Positions 63,264 through 64,000 of a stretch of DNA of 64,000 nt are shown here, one piece after another. This DNA comes from Myxococcus xanthus (GTDB lineage Bacteria; Myxococcota; Myxococcia; Myxococcales; Myxococcaceae). The stretch spans positions 310,001 through 374,000 of the forward strand of contig NZ_FNOH01000001.1 of assembly GCF_900106535.1 (NCBI RefSeq). Reading direction: 5' to 3'. The notes below the pieces were generated by a model. The model had not been told where the DNA came from, made no database searches, and saw nothing but the letters and a program-made list of their open reading frames with translations. The number at the start of each line of letters is the position of its first letter. Position 1 is the stretch's first letter. Both the position numbers and the translations under genes were made by a program.

Positions 63264-64000
63264 TGCTGACGGCGCTGAATGACTTCGCGCGCGAGCGAGG
63301 GCTCACGGATGACCCTCTGTACGAGGTCAAGCCCGTGGACTTCTTCATTCGCATCAGCGCGAAGGGGAAGTTCATCAAGCTGGAGTCCCTGGCGAGGGAA
63401 GACGGGAGAGGCAATGCGATGCCAATCCCCAGGTTGCCGCAGCGCTCGGTGAACATCGCGGCGGGCTTCTTCGCGGACAACTCGAAGTACGTCCTCGCCT
63501 ACGAGAAGGACGCGCCCAAGGCGAAGGCAGGCGGCGTGGAGAAGCGCCTGGCCCGGTTGGAAGCCTTCTTGAAACCGGTGCGCGAGGTCGTCGCGGAGAC
63601 GAAGGACGCGGAGGCCCGGGCCGTGGAGTCCTTCCTGGACAGCGAGGCCGAGCGGAGCAAGGCGCTGGCGGACAGGGGGGCCGAGGAGTGGACGGGCTCC
63701 GAGATGCTCGCATTCGTCGTTGGTGAGGCCACGACGCCCGTGCACCAGAACCCCGCCATCCGTGCCTGCTGGGAGCGTCGCGCGGGTGCGCAGCGCGCGT
63801 TGGGTCGGAGGGCGTTGTGTCTGGTGACGGGCCGCGAGGGCGTGGTGGCCGTCACGCACCCCAAGTTGAAGAACGTCCCCGAGGCCCAGCCGTCCGGGGC
63901 GTCGCTGGTGTCCTTCAACGCGCCCGCGTTTTCGTCGCATGGTTTGGAGCAGGGGGAGAACGCGCCCATCTCTCAGGAGGCGTCGCTGGGCTACGTGCTG
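63260..64000 (+). CDS. cas8c: CRISPR type I-C large subunit Cas8c (Csd1), 5' part
   Basis: Starts with ATG at 63260 in the sequence ATGATG, overlapping the cas5c stop by 4 bases, and stays open to the window edge (247 codons). The N-terminus MMLTALNDFARERG, then DPLYEVKPVDFFIRISAKGK, LPQRSVNIAAGFFADNSKYVLAYEK and later RACWERRAGAQRA match the Csd1/Cas8c N-terminal domain. This is the PAM-recognising subunit of the I-C Cascade. The rest of the gene, and cas7c, cas4, cas1, cas2 and the array, would lie to the right. Confidence 0.9.
   Translation, partial: MMLTALNDFARERGLTDDPLYEVKPVDFFIRISAKGKFIKLESLAREDGRGNAMPIPRLPQRSVNIAAGFFADNSKYVLAYEKDAPKAKAGGVEKRLARLEAFLKPVREVVAETKDAEARAVESFLDSEAERSKALADRGAEEWTGSEMLAFVVGEATTPVHQNPAIRACWERRAGAQRALGRRALCLVTGREGVVAVTHPKLKNVPEAQPSGASLVSFNAPAFSSHGLEQGENAPISQEASLGYVL

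Overview
The window is high-GC DNA (roughly 70% by eye) from a myxobacterium, almost certainly Myxococcus xanthus or a very close relative. The strongest anchor is a 267-residue four-repeat lectin at 13276-14079 that I recognise as myxobacterial hemagglutinin MbhA, preceded by a correctly spaced sigma-54 promoter. Other myxobacterial marks are a MYXO-CTERM sorting tail, many lipoproteins, several histidine kinases and TPR/cyclic-nucleotide-binding proteins.

Layout. 0-12 kb: a propeller protein, a two-gene hypothetical pair with a SUKH-like member, a MocR regulator divergent from a DUF2917 gene, a metallophosphoesterase with membrane segments, a thioesterase/methyltransferase pair, a RutE-like nitroreductase divergent from an HxlR regulator, and an Mpo1-like protein. 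11.7-12.4 kb is a decayed patch: a frameshifted DUF4265 gene, the 3' end of an HNH nuclease gene and the 3' end of an unknown gene. 12.5-22.8 kb: YebC, MbhA, MsrA, a large histidine kinase, ornithine cyclodeaminase with a UMF1 transporter, an NmrA-type protein and small conserved proteins. 22.87-24.13 kb: a two-lipoprotein cassette, one member with a JAMM motif, flanked by 31-bp direct repeats. 24-31 kb: a SprT-like protein lacking its catalytic Glu, an endonuclease V-like protein with a DUF1444 protein, and a four-gene cell-surface operon ending in a c-type cytochrome. 31-40.7 kb: aldo/keto reductase, two TPR/cNMP-binding proteins, a VolA-like lipoprotein lipase with FadL, and an OmpA-family protein. 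40.9-41.2 kb: a broken glutathionyl-hydroquinone reductase. 41-48 kb: MobA-like transferase, a paralogous pair of secreted proteins around a response regulator, and a HAD phosphatase. 48-52 kb: atpA and atpH separated by a histidine-kinase-like gene whose catalytic residues are lost. 52-60 kb: Hsp70, REC-PilZ protein, propeller lipoprotein, MATE transporter, esterase. 60.3 kb to the end: a type I-C CRISPR operon (cas3, cas5c, start of cas8c) running off the right edge.

The best candidates for a second look are the kinase-dead protein inside the ATP synthase cluster, the repeat-flanked JAMM lipoprotein cassette, and the toxin/immunity-like wreckage at 12 kb. No CRISPR array, tRNA, rRNA or intact insertion sequence was seen.
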